In this document: piece by piece, positions 14,675 to 24,995 of the stretch
Layout: each line of letters opens with the position of its first letter
Numbering within the stretch: position 1 is the stretch's first letter
Assembly (NCBI GenBank): GCA_947450325.1
Contig: CANFUT010000025.1
Coordinates: 1-64,000, forward strand
Direction of reading: 5' to 3'
Length of the DNA stretch: 64,000 nucleotides
Origin: Flavobacteriia bacterium
GTDB taxonomy: Bacteria; Bacteroidota; Bacteroidia; Flavobacteriales_D; Crocinitomicaceae
Notes under the pieces: generated by a model
The model's input: the letters and a program-made list of their open reading frames with translations, nothing else
What the model was told of the DNA's origin: nothing
The model's database searches: none
Position numbers and translations under genes: made by a program

Positions 14675-17629
14675 TTAATCCAAATTTTCGCACGGTATTT
14701 TTAGTAAAACACGCGTTCCATTGATTGAATGGTTTTCATCTTCGATTTGAAACGGTCCTTCCATCTCGAAATTGCGGTGTGAAAGCTTTCTTAAAAGTTC
14801 AATTCTTTTGCTTGTAATTTCCATTCCTTGTGAACGATGATCGCCTTCAGATTGGCGTTTTTTGTTCAAACTGAAATCAATACCAATTCCATTGTCTTCT
14901 AAAATGACTTCCAAATGATCGCCTTTCGCCTCGATTTTAATTGAAATTAGGCCTTTTCGATTTTCGACGGGTAAAATTCCATGGATAATACTATTTTCTA
15001 CAAAGGGTTGAAAAAGCATGGCAGGAACCATAATGTTTTCTGTGTCAATATCAGAAACTTCAATTTTGTATTCAAATCGATCTCGAAATCGCATCGATTC
15101 TAAAGATAAATATAGTTCTAAGCGCTCAATTTCTTGACTCAATGAAACCATATTATTGTCTTCAGACGAAGAGTCGAGATTTTTGCGGATTAATTTTGCA
15201 AAATTCGTCAAATATCTATTGGCTGAAATTTTATCCTGAGTATTGATAAAATATTGAATTGAGTTGAGTGAGTTGAAAATAAAATGCCTATTCATACTTG
15301 CATTCAGAGATTGTTGTTCAAGCATTGATAGACGTGCTTTATATTCCAAAGTTTCACGGTAGCTGCGCGCACGTTCTCGTCGAACCCTCAATTGAATGAT
15401 TAATATGACCAATCCGATAAGGAATAAAAATACCAATAAAAAGAACCACCAAGTTGCATAAAATGCAGGCGTAATTTTGATAAATAGCACGTATTCTTCT
15501 GAATATTCGCCAGTTCCATTTTTTACTCTAACGTGTAAATTGTAATTTCCAGAAGGTAAATTTGACAGGGTAACTTGCGGATTGGAGAATTCAGGCGACC
15601 AACCTTCATCTAATCCTTCCAGCCAATATTGATAACGTAAATCTTTGGAGTTTTTAAGCGTAACTCCATCTAATTCAATTAATAAATTGTTTTTTGATCT
15701 CGGCAAAACAAGATTTAGTGGAATTCCTTCTTTGGTGAATCGAGTAGCATATTCAACATAATTAAAATTTTGAAAATTTAATTTGATTGATTTGATATTA
15801 AGATAGGGGAGAATGTTTTCAAAGTCGAAAATTTCAGCATCAGCATCAAATGCCGTTAGACCTTGTGCTGTGCCAAACCAAAGTCTTCCTTTTTTATCTA
15901 CAAAACTCGAATTGATATTTGATTCAAGATTTACTAAACCTTCTTCTAAACCGTAATGTTTTTGTTGAATATTGTATTTTAATTTCAAATTTGAAAGTAC
16001 GTATAGTCCGTTATTTGTACCAACAAAGACTTGATTTTCATTGGTATTAATAAAATTGATAAAGTTTGAAGCTGGTTGGTCTGATAAATAGATTTGCTTC
16101 AAATTTGTACCATCACTCCAAAAGAAACCTTCGTCAGTTCCGATCCAAAGATTTTCATATTGGTCTATTTTAAGCGAAAAAGTTTTTTTGCGAATATTTT
16201 TAAAGCGCGAATATTTTCCATTTTTGAAGATAAAAATACCGCCGTCAGCAGCGCAAAAAAGTTGGTTTTTATATTTTATTATGTTTCGAATTGTACCTAT
16301 GTCGTTGTTGGTTTCCGAATGAAGTATTCGGTTGATTTTTCCGTTTGAAATTTTGGAAATTCCATTCGATCCGCCAACCCAAATATCACCAGAAACATCT
16401 TTGTAAAAAGAAGTAATTTTTCCTCCTGGTGCGCCTGTCGATTCATCAAATGTTTCAATTTTCCCGCTCAATTGATACTTAAATAATCCAGCTTCAGAAC
16501 CCATCCAAATGTTTCCAGCACGATCTGTTTCAATCGCCCAAATTGTATTGTTTGGTAATTCTTTTAAATTGAAATTTTCATTTTTTTTGTATTGAATCAG
16601 CCCTTTGTCATACGTTCCAAAAAGAAAATAATTTGGATAAATCTCTATCCCAGCAGTAATTAATTCACTTTGTATTCCACTTTTGAAATTGAAATAGACA
16701 AATTGTTCACCAGGAAATCGAAACAAACCCTTTCCTTCTGAGCCAATCCAAATGGTTCCATTGCGATCTTCAAAAATGTTGCTAATAGCATCTAGAGGAA
16801 GTCCTTTTGTTTGATCAATAATTCTACTTTTATCGTTTTTATCAATGATAATTATACCCTGACGGCTAGGAATCCAAATATTTCCTTTGCTATCAAAAAT
16901 ACAATTTCTAATTCCTGTTTGCACAGGAATTTCACCAACTGATTTGACAGTGTTTTTGTTTAAATCAAGTTTAAAAATTCCAGTATCAAAGGTTGTCAAA
17001 ATAATGTCGTTACCATTTCTTGCAATACCTGAGATATTTAATGTATCGGCTCCTTTTATCGGTTTGAAATTGTATAAATCGTTGGTTTTTAATAAGCCAC
17101 CACGAGTAGCAATCAATAAATCATTTTCAATTATTAGCAATCCACGTACCCTATTTTGATCTTCACTTTTGAGCTCAATATTGCGTATCTGAAATTTTTC
17201 ATTGATAAAATACAAACCACCACCATTTGTGGCAATTACATATCCATTTTGAAATTTTTGAATGGATAATACATTGACATTTTTGTTTTTTTCAGGGAAA
17301 GTCCATTTTTTGATTTTCCCATGTTGCAATAAACTAACGCCACCTTCATGCCCAATCCAAAGTTTTTGCTCGAAACAATTTAAACTGGTAATTCTATTAT
17401 TTAACAGTCCATCCTTTGTGGAATAATTCACAAAAGTTGAACCATTGAATTTCCCTAACCCACCTAAAGTTCCTACCCACAAATATCCTTTTTCATCTTC
17501 AGCGATTGACGAAACTTGGGATTGAGGTAACCCTTCAGCAATTGAGTATGTGAGAAATGAATAACTCTGTGCTTTGGATGAAAGCACAAAGAGCGTACAA
17601 AAAATTAAAAATATCCAGCGAAAAATCAT
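14675..17629 (-). CDS. Two-component sensor: beta-propeller, Y_Y_Y domain, LytS-type histidine kinase
   Basis: A 984-residue sensor. The signal peptide (cleavage near SSKAQ) leads to about 620 residues of two-component propeller repeats of the type LWIGTEGGL / IWIGSEGKGLF, then a Y_Y_Y domain at about 660-715, one transmembrane helix at about 725-750 and a short coiled coil. A His_kinase (LytS) domain follows, with the phospho-acceptor His in NRHFIFNSLNSIQYF near residue 780, and a HATPase (FQPFVENSIIHG, EDNGIGIDF). It starts one base after the LytTR regulator stop, so it forms a pair with that regulator. The periplasmic propeller suggests sensing of a polymer or envelope ligand. Confidence 0.92.
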   Translation of the reverse strand: MIFRWIFLIFCTLFVLSSKAQSYSFLTYSIAEGLPQSQVSSIAEDEKGYLWVGTLGGLGKFNGSTFVNYSTKDGLLNNRITSLNCFEQKLWIGHEGGVSLLQHGKIKKWTFPEKNKNVNVLSIQKFQNGYVIATNGGGLYFINEKFQIRNIELKSEDQNRVRGLLIIENDLLIATRGGLLKTNDLYNFKPIKGADTLNISGIARNGNDIILTTFDTGIFKLDLNKNTVKSVGEIPVQTGIRNCIFDSKGNIWIPSRQGIIIIDKNDKSRIIDQTKGLPLDAISNIFEDRNGTIWIGSEGKGLFRFPGEQFVYFNFKSGIQSELITAGIEIYPNYFLFGTYDKGLIQYKKNENFNLKELPNNTIWAIETDRAGNIWMGSEAGLFKYQLSGKIETFDESTGAPGGKITSFYKDVSGDIWVGGSNGISKISNGKINRILHSETNNDIGTIRNIIKYKNQLFCAADGGIFIFKNGKYSRFKNIRKKTFSLKIDQYENLWIGTDEGFFWSDGTNLKQIYLSDQPASNFINFINTNENQVFVGTNNGLYVLSNLKLKYNIQQKHYGLEEGLVNLESNINSSFVDKKGRLWFGTAQGLTAFDADAEIFDFENILPYLNIKSIKLNFQNFNYVEYATRFTKEGIPLNLVLPRSKNNLLIELDGVTLKNSKDLRYQYWLEGLDEGWSPEFSNPQVTLSNLPSGNYNLHVRVKNGTGEYSEEYVLFIKITPAFYATWWFFLLVFLFLIGLVILIIQLRVRRERARSYRETLEYKARLSMLEQQSLNASMNRHFIFNSLNSIQYFINTQDKISANRYLTNFAKLIRKNLDSSSEDNNMVSLSQEIERLELYLSLESMRFRDRFEYKIEVSDIDTENIMVPAMLFQPFVENSIIHGILPVENRKGLISIKIEAKGDHLEVILEDNGIGIDFSLNKKRQSEGDHRSQGMEITSKRIELLRKLSHRNFEMEGPFQIEDENHSINGTRVLLKIPCENLD

Positions 17630-17630
17630 T

Positions 17631-18404
17631 TTATTCTTTCAGCATTTTAACAAAATCTGTCACTCTATTTCTGGCAACAGGAATTCGCAATCCACCTTTT
17701 AAAACTGCAAAATGACCGTCTTCGTTAATGTACTCAACCAATCTGTTTAAGTTAATAATGTGGGATTTATGAATTCTAAAAAATTTGGAAGGATCCAAAA
17801 TATGTTCGTATATTTTCAATGTTCTTGTATCTAAATACCTTGTGCCATCTTCGAAGTAAATTGTTGTACAATTGCCGCTCGCTTCTAAGTGAGTGATTGT
17901 GTCATCTTCAATGATTTTTAAACCACGCGTATGGCTAATCGCAATTCGATTATTTGGTCGATTCGACAATAAACTTTGAGACAAGTTTTTCAATGATTTG
18001 AAATAAGTAACAAAGTTTTGCGGATCGTCTGAAAATATTTTTTTCGCTTCAACCAATTTGTCTACCGCAGACCTTAAGTCATCAATATCAATTGGCTTTA
18101 GAACGTAATATACTGCGCTGGCATTGAATGCTCTGAGCGCATAATCTTTGAAAGCAGTGACAAAAACCACCAAGAAATCTTTGTTTTCAACTTCTTCTAG
18201 CAATTCAAATCCTTCAGCGCCGCTAGGCATTCTGATATCTAAAAAAATCACATCTGGTTTAGAAGATTCAATGATTGCTTTGGCTTGTTCTTTGCCTGAT
18301 GCTTCGCCAATTACCTCTATTTCTGGACAAAATTCTTCCAGCATAATTTGCAAATTTTTTCTTGCAAACTCTTCGTCGTCAATAATTAAAGCCCTCATTT
18401 TCAT
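17631..18404 (-). CDS. LytTR-family response regulator
   Basis: A 257-residue regulator, with receiver domain at about 1-125 (acidic D9/D10, phospho-acceptor D56 in VIFLDIRMP, TAF and LKP motifs) and a LytTR DNA-binding domain at about 155-257 (FFRIHKSHIINLNRLVEY). It precedes the LytS-type kinase gene by one base, so the two are co-transcribed and almost certainly partners. The start could be Met1 or Met3 (MKMRALIIDDEEF). A seven-codon mini-ORF upstream (18408-18431) repeats the same ATGAAAATG context. Confidence 0.92.
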   Translation of the reverse strand: MKMRALIIDDEEFARKNLQIMLEEFCPEIEVIGEASGKEQAKAIIESSKPDVIFLDIRMPSGAEGFELLEEVENKDFLVVFVTAFKDYALRAFNASAVYYVLKPIDIDDLRSAVDKLVEAKKIFSDDPQNFVTYFKSLKNLSQSLLSNRPNNRIAISHTRGLKIIEDDTITHLEASGNCTTIYFEDGTRYLDTRTLKIYEHILDPSKFFRIHKSHIINLNRLVEYINEDGHFAVLKGGLRIPVARNRVTDFVKMLKE

Positions 18405-18851
18405 AGTTTAGATTTTTAATTTCATTTTCATAGTTGATGAACAAAGAAAAGCATTTTAAATTTAATTAGTGCTTTTAGATGTGCATTTGACCGAATTTAA
18501 CGATTAATTTCAATTTGTTTTTAAATGAACAACCAGTTAAATTTTCACGACTACACTTAACAGAAAATTAACAACCATTAAATCAATGATCGAAACAGTT
18601 CAGGTTTTATTTATTTTCTCTTTCTGCAAACCAACTATTTTCGTAAGTATAAAACTCAACTTATGGAAAAATTATTACGCAATTCGGTTCAACTTATTTG
18701 GATTTTTAATGATAACGGGAATTAACAGTTTCCGTTTTTTTTTTGCACTTAAAATACAGAAAACAAAGCAACTTATACTTGGTTTTTGCGTCTTTTTTGT
18801 TACTGAACTACCAGTAGAATTGTTGTTTCAAAAATTTGTTGTAATTTCGAT
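18405..18851. other. Divergent intergenic region
   Basis: 447 nt separate the LytTR regulator from the giant secreted protein. A 13-nt direct repeat, CATTTTCATAGTT, occurs at 18396-18408 and 18423-18435, covering the regulator start. TAATTTCG at 18841-18848, near the downstream ATG, resembles TAnnTTTG. An open frame of 89 codons (18586-18855) has no convincing protein character and is not called. Confidence 0.5.
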
Positions 18852-21800
18852 ATGATGCGAATACTAATATTGGCTTGCTTACTCTTGTTTTCTTTTGTTG
18901 GGTTTTCTCAGCAAGAGCAAATTTGGTTGCATCCAAATCGGGGTCAATGGCATTCAAATATTCGATACAAAGTTGAGTTGAATGGCGGTGAAATGTACCT
19001 AGAAAATCAAGGTTTTACTTACGCATTTAACAACGCATCTGAAATCTACCATGCCAACCATGAAGGTAAAAATGAAAATCTTTCAATTGATAAATTAGTT
19101 GGTCATGCTATAAAATCGAGCTTTTTGGGTTCCAACAGCGAGGCGCAAAAAGTTGAAAGTGAAAATTCTACTGCCTACCGCAATTATTTTCTTGGGAATG
19201 ATCAGTCTAAATGGAAATCAATGGTTTACAGCTTGAAGAAAGTTGTTTACAAGGATTTTTATCCATCTATTGATATGCAAGTCGAAGGCAATTCTTCAAA
19301 TTTAGAATACAGTTTTATCGTTGCTCCGGGACAAGATATCGCCCAAATTCAAATGAAAATTGATGGGGCAAACTCAGTCTTCATTGATGAGAATGGGAAT
19401 TTGCATACAGTACATCCATTTGGAGAAATCATTGAAAGTGCACCGAAAGCTTGGAATTTAGATGAAAATGGGAAAAAGACCAAAGTCAAGATTGCTTTTC
19501 AATTGATTGACAATGTTGTATCTTATGTTTTGAAAAGTAACTGCAACAAAAATCAAACTTTGATTATTGATCCGGAGTTGACATTTTCAACATTTACAGG
19601 TTCAACGGCGGACAATTGGGGTTTTACGGCAGCTCCTGATCAAGCAGCAAGAGTTTTTGCGGCTGGCATTGTTTTTGGCGCTGGCTATCCAATTGTTGCT
19701 GGCTCTTTTGATCCAACCTTCAATGGAGGAGGCATTGATATCGGAGTTTCAAAATTTAATGCGATAGGTACCCAATTGATTTACTCCTCCTACCTTGGTG
19801 GTTTGGGTTCAGAAACGCCTCATAGTATCGTTTGCAATGCCAACAACGAATTGTATATCATGGGGGCAACTTCATCAGCGGATTTTCCGATGCCAGGAAC
19901 GCCTTTTGACGCGAGTTTTAATGGCGGCTCCTCCTTTGTAGAAGACGGGTTGACATTCAATGGGTCAGATATCTATATTGCTAGACTAAGCGCAAACGGT
20001 GCAAATCTTTTATCCGCTACATTTATGGGTGGAAGTAGCAATGATGGTATAAATTCTGGTGTTCTGAAATATAACTATGGCGACCAATTTAGGGGTTCAA
20101 TAGAGATTGACGGTACCGGAAACGTTTTTGTTGCTTCGTCAACTGCGTCATCTAATTTTCCTACAGCAAACGGTTTTCAGACCTTTTTAAATGGCCCCCA
20201 AGATGCTGTGGTTTTTAAACTTTCGCCAAATTTGAATACCTTGATCTGGTCTTCCTTGTTTGGAGGGGGAGGTGTTGAAACTGGTAATTCATTAGAGGTT
20301 GCTCCAAATGGAGATGTTTATTTGGTTGGAGGAACCACTTCGTCAAGTTTAGGTTTTTCCATCGGTCATACTCTAAATAGTTTGGGTGGTATTGCGGACG
20401 GTTATATAGTTAAAATTAACGGATCAACTCCTTTTATTCAGTCTGGAACTTACATGGGAACCAACGAATATGATCAGACTTATTTTGTGCAACTCGATTT
20501 AAACAATCAGGTTTACGTTTTTGGTCAAACTGAAGGAAATTTGCCAATGAGTTCAGGTGTTTATGGAACGCCAAATTCAGGACAATTTGTGAGAAAATAT
20601 TCAAGTAATTTGGCAACATTAAGTTGGTCAACTTGCATAGGGGCTGGGACAGGACATGTAGAAATTTCACCAACAGCATTTTTGGTTTCTGATTGTTTTG
20701 AAATTTATATTTCAGGATGGGGAGGATCTGTAAACAGTGGAAATAGTTCCGCCATTTTTAGTTCTAGTAACGGTTTTCAGGTCACTCCCGATGCGTATCA
20801 AGCGTCAACTAACGGGAACAATTTTTATATTGCTGTGCTGCGTCAGGATGCAATCAGTTTGAAGTATGCGACTTTCATGGGAAGCTTAACGGCAAGTTCT
20901 AATCACGTTGACGGTGGAACAAGTAGGTTTGATAAATCGGGTAGAATTTACCATGCTGTTTGCGGAGCTTGTGGAGGGAATAATTTTGGATTCACAACAA
21001 CTCCAGGAGTTTGGTCACCAAGTAATCCGAGTCCAAATTGTAATTTAGCAGTATTTAAATTTGAATTAAATCACATCGATGCAATTATCAGCCAACCTGC
21101 GCCATTGATTTGTATGCCTGCACCAGTGTCCTTTACAAATAATAGTTCAAATGGAAATACCTTTTTCTGGAATTTTGGTGACAATACTACGTCAACGCAA
21201 GTAAATCCTACACATTCTTATCAAGGCGCTGGTAATTATGATGTTACATTAATTGTTTCTGATTCAAGTGGTTGTTATTCATCAGACACCTCTCATTTTC
21301 AAATAAATATCGGGGATTTTAACGGGCAAGTCACTGCTCCAAATGCTGCGATTTGTCCTGGTGCAAGCTATCAATTCGATGCTTCTGGTGGTTCAACTTA
21401 TCAATGGTCACCTGCTCAATTTTTAAACAATGCTAATATTTCAAATCCTATTGCTACAATTACACAGACGACTGTTTTTACAGTAATTATTGCTGATAGT
21501 TGTGGTTCTGATACACTAAATGTTACTTTACAAGTTTTAACCGGTGGTTCAAATGCCTCGTCAGATTCGACCATTTGTCTGGGAAATAGCGTTCCAATAT
21601 TTGCCAGTGGCGGATCGACGTATTTATGGACGCCCGCAACAGGTTTGGATAATCCAAATATTTCAAATCCAATTGCAACGCCTACTCAAACAACCATTTA
21701 TAATTGTTTGATAACGTCAGCATCTGGCTGTACTTTTAATGAGAGTGTTGAAATTGAGGTTGTTTTGACTCCGCCAAATCCACAATTAATTGATTCGGTC

Positions 21801-22727
21801 AATATTTGTTCAGGAGGATCAAAAACTTTAAACGTGTCAGGTGCAGACATTTTTGTTTGGTCTCCCAATATTAATATCTCGACCACGAATGGACCAACAG
21901 TTTCTGTAAATCCTTCTAGTGATATGTATTATTATTGCGATTTCATCAATGCTTGTGGTTCTTTAAGAGATAGCGTTTTCGTAGATATTGTTTCTCCAAA
22001 CATCACTGCAGGATTTGATACCATAATTTGTCCTGGACGAAGCGTGAATTTATTTGCTTTTGGGGGAATATCTTATTCTTGGAGCCCTTCAAACTCGCTG
22101 AGTGATGCTTCTGGAAATATTGTAACTGCCACGCCTTTTCAAAACACAAATTATATTGTAACAGGTTTGGATGCAAATGGATGTAGCGATACTGCTTCGG
22201 TTCAAGTAAATTTATTTCCACAAGCGTTCATCCAAACTTCACCTGATGTATATGCTTTTATGGGTGATGTGATTCAATTGAGCGCAACTAGTACTACAAC
22301 AGGTTCGTATGTTTGGTCGCCTTCAGAATTTTTGAGTTGCACTGTTTGTTTGAATCCAGTTGCAAACCCAGATAAAAACTTCCAATATGTAGTGACTTAC
22401 ACGGATCAAAATGGATGCAGAGCTTCAGACAGTGTGCAGATTTTTTACGATGCGATTATCTACGTTCCAAATACTTTTACGCCACAAGGAAATAATTTCA
22501 ATGAAGTTTTCAAAGCCGTTGGAGGAAACGTAAGAACTTTTGAAATGAATATTTACGATCGATGGGGTGAATTGATTTTTACCATGAACAGCATGGACGA
22601 ATCTTGGGACGGAACTTACAAAGGTTTTGCCTGTCAAGATGGAACGTATGTTTGGAAAATTGTTTACACCGATTTTAATAGCAATAAAGAAAAAAAGATG
22701 TCGGGGCACATCAATTTACTCAGGTAA
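18852..22727 (+). CDS. Giant secreted SBBP/PKD protein with type IX (type B) sorting domain
   Basis: A 1291-residue exported protein. The signal peptide is MMRILILACLLLFSFVGFSQ. The N-terminal domain at about 25-240 (IWLHPNRGQWHSNIRY) matches DUF7948, and is followed by SBBP-type beta-propeller repeats at about 240-720 (SSYLGGLGSETPHSIV, ATFMGGSSNDGIN). A PKD domain lies at about 755-815 (FFWNFGDNTTST, GNYDVTLIVSD), then several Ig/PKD-like repeats (GGSTYQWSP, GGSTYLWTP, GGISYSWSP). The last ~90 residues (IYVPNTFTPQGNNFNEVF, IYDRWGELIF, DGTYVWKIVY) are the gliding-motility-associated CHU_C domain that targets proteins to the T9SS. It is probably a cell-surface adhesin. Its stop is one base from the convergent VWA gene. 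Confidence 0.93.
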   Translation: MMRILILACLLLFSFVGFSQQEQIWLHPNRGQWHSNIRYKVELNGGEMYLENQGFTYAFNNASEIYHANHEGKNENLSIDKLVGHAIKSSFLGSNSEAQKVESENSTAYRNYFLGNDQSKWKSMVYSLKKVVYKDFYPSIDMQVEGNSSNLEYSFIVAPGQDIAQIQMKIDGANSVFIDENGNLHTVHPFGEIIESAPKAWNLDENGKKTKVKIAFQLIDNVVSYVLKSNCNKNQTLIIDPELTFSTFTGSTADNWGFTAAPDQAARVFAAGIVFGAGYPIVAGSFDPTFNGGGIDIGVSKFNAIGTQLIYSSYLGGLGSETPHSIVCNANNELYIMGATSSADFPMPGTPFDASFNGGSSFVEDGLTFNGSDIYIARLSANGANLLSATFMGGSSNDGINSGVLKYNYGDQFRGSIEIDGTGNVFVASSTASSNFPTANGFQTFLNGPQDAVVFKLSPNLNTLIWSSLFGGGGVETGNSLEVAPNGDVYLVGGTTSSSLGFSIGHTLNSLGGIADGYIVKINGSTPFIQSGTYMGTNEYDQTYFVQLDLNNQVYVFGQTEGNLPMSSGVYGTPNSGQFVRKYSSNLATLSWSTCIGAGTGHVEISPTAFLVSDCFEIYISGWGGSVNSGNSSAIFSSSNGFQVTPDAYQASTNGNNFYIAVLRQDAISLKYATFMGSLTASSNHVDGGTSRFDKSGRIYHAVCGACGGNNFGFTTTPGVWSPSNPSPNCNLAVFKFELNHIDAIISQPAPLICMPAPVSFTNNSSNGNTFFWNFGDNTTSTQVNPTHSYQGAGNYDVTLIVSDSSGCYSSDTSHFQINIGDFNGQVTAPNAAICPGASYQFDASGGSTYQWSPAQFLNNANISNPIATITQTTVFTVIIADSCGSDTLNVTLQVLTGGSNASSDSTICLGNSVPIFASGGSTYLWTPATGLDNPNISNPIATPTQTTIYNCLITSASGCTFNESVEIEVVLTPPNPQLIDSVNICSGGSKTLNVSGADIFVWSPNINISTTNGPTVSVNPSSDMYYYCDFINACGSLRDSVFVDIVSPNITAGFDTIICPGRSVNLFAFGGISYSWSPSNSLSDASGNIVTATPFQNTNYIVTGLDANGCSDTASVQVNLFPQAFIQTSPDVYAFMGDVIQLSATSTTTGSYVWSPSEFLSCTVCLNPVANPDKNFQYVVTYTDQNGCRASDSVQIFYDAIIYVPNTFTPQGNNFNEVFKAVGGNVRTFEMNIYDRWGELIFTMNSMDESWDGTYKGFACQDGTYVWKIVYTDFNSNKEKKMSGHINLLR

Positions 22728-22728
22728 A

Positions 22729-24189
22729 TTATTTTCTAAAAGTAGAAATCCTAATCTCTTGAATTAAATTTCTTTGCGCGTCAGCAAGTTTGAAAATAGG
22801 AACGTATCTGCCATTGCCTATTTTTGCTGCTTCTTTCATTTTTGCTTCATCTTGTAGTAAATTTTTAATTCCTACCACGGACAAATTGATTCCAAGATTT
22901 TTGTGTTTTTCAATTGATTTTTGATAGTCGTCAGAATTTTTGTTGAAAGCGCCGTCGGTAATTATAACCACTAAATTAGCGCCATCTTTGATATATCCTA
23001 TGACTGCTTGTTCAAATCCAAGTTTGATTCCATCGCCTCCAGCTGTTCCGCCACCAGGTCTTATTTTTTCGATCGGTTTTTTGATAAAATCTTTTTCATT
23101 TCCCGAAGTTGGTGGAACTAAAACTTTTGCAGTAGACGAGTAAGTAACAATCGACATTTTATCCTCAGGTCGAAGATAATTCGTCAATTGATACAAAGAA
23201 TATTTCATCAATTCTAGTTTGTCTCCTTGCAACATAGAAGATGATTTATCCAAAACAAAAACAACATTGATTGGTTTAAAATACTTGGAATCAAAATTGT
23301 CAAACGGAATTTGACTGAATTCAAGTGATGCAATTTCTTTTGTTTCTGTGGTTGGTTCCTTTGCCACCAAAGTTTCAATTGTAAGTGGAGTTTCTTCTTG
23401 CACAACAATTTGAGTATCGATTTTTTCTGCAGGTTTTTCAGAAACAATTGGATCATTTATTTTTGTTCCATTCTGGAATTCAACAGGAACTGGTAGGTGA
23501 TAATTTGAATCTTTACTTAATTCTAGCACCACATAATTGCGTTGAAAATTAACGTAAGTCCCTTGTTCTGTTGGAAGATATCCAACATGTGTACTATAAA
23601 AATAGGTGTATCCAAGTGGGATTTTTTCGATAACTTGACCGTTTTTATTTGTTTTCCAATTACCAATAGGTAATCCATTTTGAATCATGGAGACAGTTGA
23701 ATTTGACAAAATTTCTTTGGTTTCTTTGTCGACTGTAACTACGGTGATTTTAAAATTTGTTGCATAAATTGAAGGTTTTGAACCAAAATCAGGACAAGCT
23801 TGCATGGCACTCAAACTGTTTTCTTCAAATTCTTTAATGTTACCCCTGATTTTTAGAATTGTAGGTGTAAGTTTATCACTTGTATAAACTTCAATTTCGT
23901 AATTGAATTTCCCTAATTTTTTGCCATTAGGCTTTAATCTGATAATGAGAGAACTGTCCGAATCTAAATATTGACCATTAACTAAATAGAATACTTCATT
24001 GGGTTTTCGCACGCTCAACAAATATTCTTTCTTTTTTCCAGTATTGGTGATTTTAAAATCAATAAATCGCTCTGAAGTCGCGTAGATTTCATCAAAGTCA
24101 AATTCTGTTTTGTCAAATTTAATTTGAGAATTTCCTTGAGAAAAGAAACCAAGGATAAAAATAATAGAGAAGATGTATCGAAAATTCAT
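22729..24189 (-). CDS. Secreted von Willebrand factor A-domain protein
   Basis: A 486-residue protein with a signal peptide (cleavage near SQGNSQ) and an N-terminal beta-sandwich resembling DUF1573/ASH-type domains (FDKTEFDFDEIYATSERF, DFKITNTGKK). A middle region looks like a carboxypeptidase-regulatory-like strand set. A C-terminal VWA domain at about 305-480 has the intact MIDAS motif DKSSS in VVFVLDKSSSML, and SIVTYSS and ITDGAF. The metal-dependent adhesion site suggests protein or ligand binding in the periplasm or at the surface. It is convergent with the giant T9SS protein; a functional link is not demonstrated. Confidence 0.88.
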   Translation of the reverse strand: MNFRYIFSIIFILGFFSQGNSQIKFDKTEFDFDEIYATSERFIDFKITNTGKKKEYLLSVRKPNEVFYLVNGQYLDSDSSLIIRLKPNGKKLGKFNYEIEVYTSDKLTPTILKIRGNIKEFEENSLSAMQACPDFGSKPSIYATNFKITVVTVDKETKEILSNSTVSMIQNGLPIGNWKTNKNGQVIEKIPLGYTYFYSTHVGYLPTEQGTYVNFQRNYVVLELSKDSNYHLPVPVEFQNGTKINDPIVSEKPAEKIDTQIVVQEETPLTIETLVAKEPTTETKEIASLEFSQIPFDNFDSKYFKPINVVFVLDKSSSMLQGDKLELMKYSLYQLTNYLRPEDKMSIVTYSSTAKVLVPPTSGNEKDFIKKPIEKIRPGGGTAGGDGIKLGFEQAVIGYIKDGANLVVIITDGAFNKNSDDYQKSIEKHKNLGINLSVVGIKNLLQDEAKMKEAAKIGNGRYVPIFKLADAQRNLIQEIRISTFRK

Positions 24190-24236
24190 GAAACCAAATT
24201 AGCAATTATTTTGCCAAAATATGTAATTGAGTAATA

Positions 24237-24270
24237 ATGAAAACGCCTTGAAGAAATTTACTCCAAGGCG
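24237..24270 (-). terminator. Probable terminator of the fasciclin gene
   Basis: CGCCTTG (24244-24250) and CAAGGCG (24264-24270) form a 7-bp stem. On the minus strand it is followed by TTTTCATTATT, a modest T-run, about 45 nt downstream of the fasciclin stop. Confidence 0.55.
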
Positions 24271-24313
24271 CTGAATCAACATTCATCAGTAGTTTTGATT
24301 CGTATTTTTAATA

Positions 24314-24871
24314 TTATTTAGGAATTGACACAGCATCTGTTACATGAATCACACCATTACTTTGATAAACATCTGCGTTTGTTACAGTTGCCATACCACC
24401 TTTTTCGTCTTTGAGCATTAACTTTTTTCCGTTCATTGTCGCTTCCAACGTACCACCAGAAACTGTTTTCAAAGTAGCTTTTCCGTTTCCTTTTTTGATT
24501 AACTCAGCAATCATTTTAGAATCAAATTTTCCAGCAATAACATGGTAAGTTAAAATTCCAGCAAGCATTGCCTTATTTTCTGGTTTAAGTAAAGTTTCAA
24601 CTGTTCCCATAGGTAGTTTTTCAAATGCTGCATTTGTTGGAGCAAAAACTGTAAAAGGCCCTGCACTCGCTAAGGTTTCAACTAAATCTGCCGCTTTAAC
24701 AGCTGCAACCAATGTGGTATGGTCTTTTGAATTTACTGCATTTTCAACAATGTTTTTACTTGGATACATTGGTGCGCCCCCAACAGTTACTGTTTTTTCC
24801 ATTTGTGCTGTTGCGCTAAAAGTTAAGATTGATGCAAAAGCGATTCCTGTAATTTGTTTTAAAATTTTCAT
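24314..24871 (-). CDS. Secreted fasciclin (FAS1) domain protein
   Basis: A 185-residue protein with a signal peptide (cleavage near FSATAQ) followed by a single FAS1 domain. The H1 motif region is TVFAPTNAAFEKLP and the H2 region is GVIHVTDAVSIPK, with ILTYHVIAGKF between. FAS1 proteins act in adhesion or as periplasmic/surface proteins of unclear biochemistry. It is monocistronic, with a terminator-like hairpin downstream and a 124-nt AT-rich upstream region containing a tandem TTGTTTTTTTTTGAATT-like repeat. Confidence 0.93.
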   Translation of the reverse strand: MKILKQITGIAFASILTFSATAQMEKTVTVGGAPMYPSKNIVENAVNSKDHTTLVAAVKAADLVETLASAGPFTVFAPTNAAFEKLPMGTVETLLKPENKAMLAGILTYHVIAGKFDSKMIAELIKKGNGKATLKTVSGGTLEATMNGKKLMLKDEKGGMATVTNADVYQSNGVIHVTDAVSIPK

Positions 24872-24995
24872 AATTGTTTTTTTTTGAATTGTTGTTTTTT
24901 TTTGAATTCTAACTAGTATGAAACAATTACGTTTGCTGAATGCATTTTGGTTTTAAAAATTTTAAAATTATTTTTAATTATTGATTATCATTCAT

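Noticed and set aside
18586-18855. Open frame of 89 codons on the plus strand before the giant secreted protein
   Set aside because: Phe/Lys-rich composition with no signal, motif or family resemblance, and it runs into the start of the next gene. More likely AT-rich non-coding DNA.
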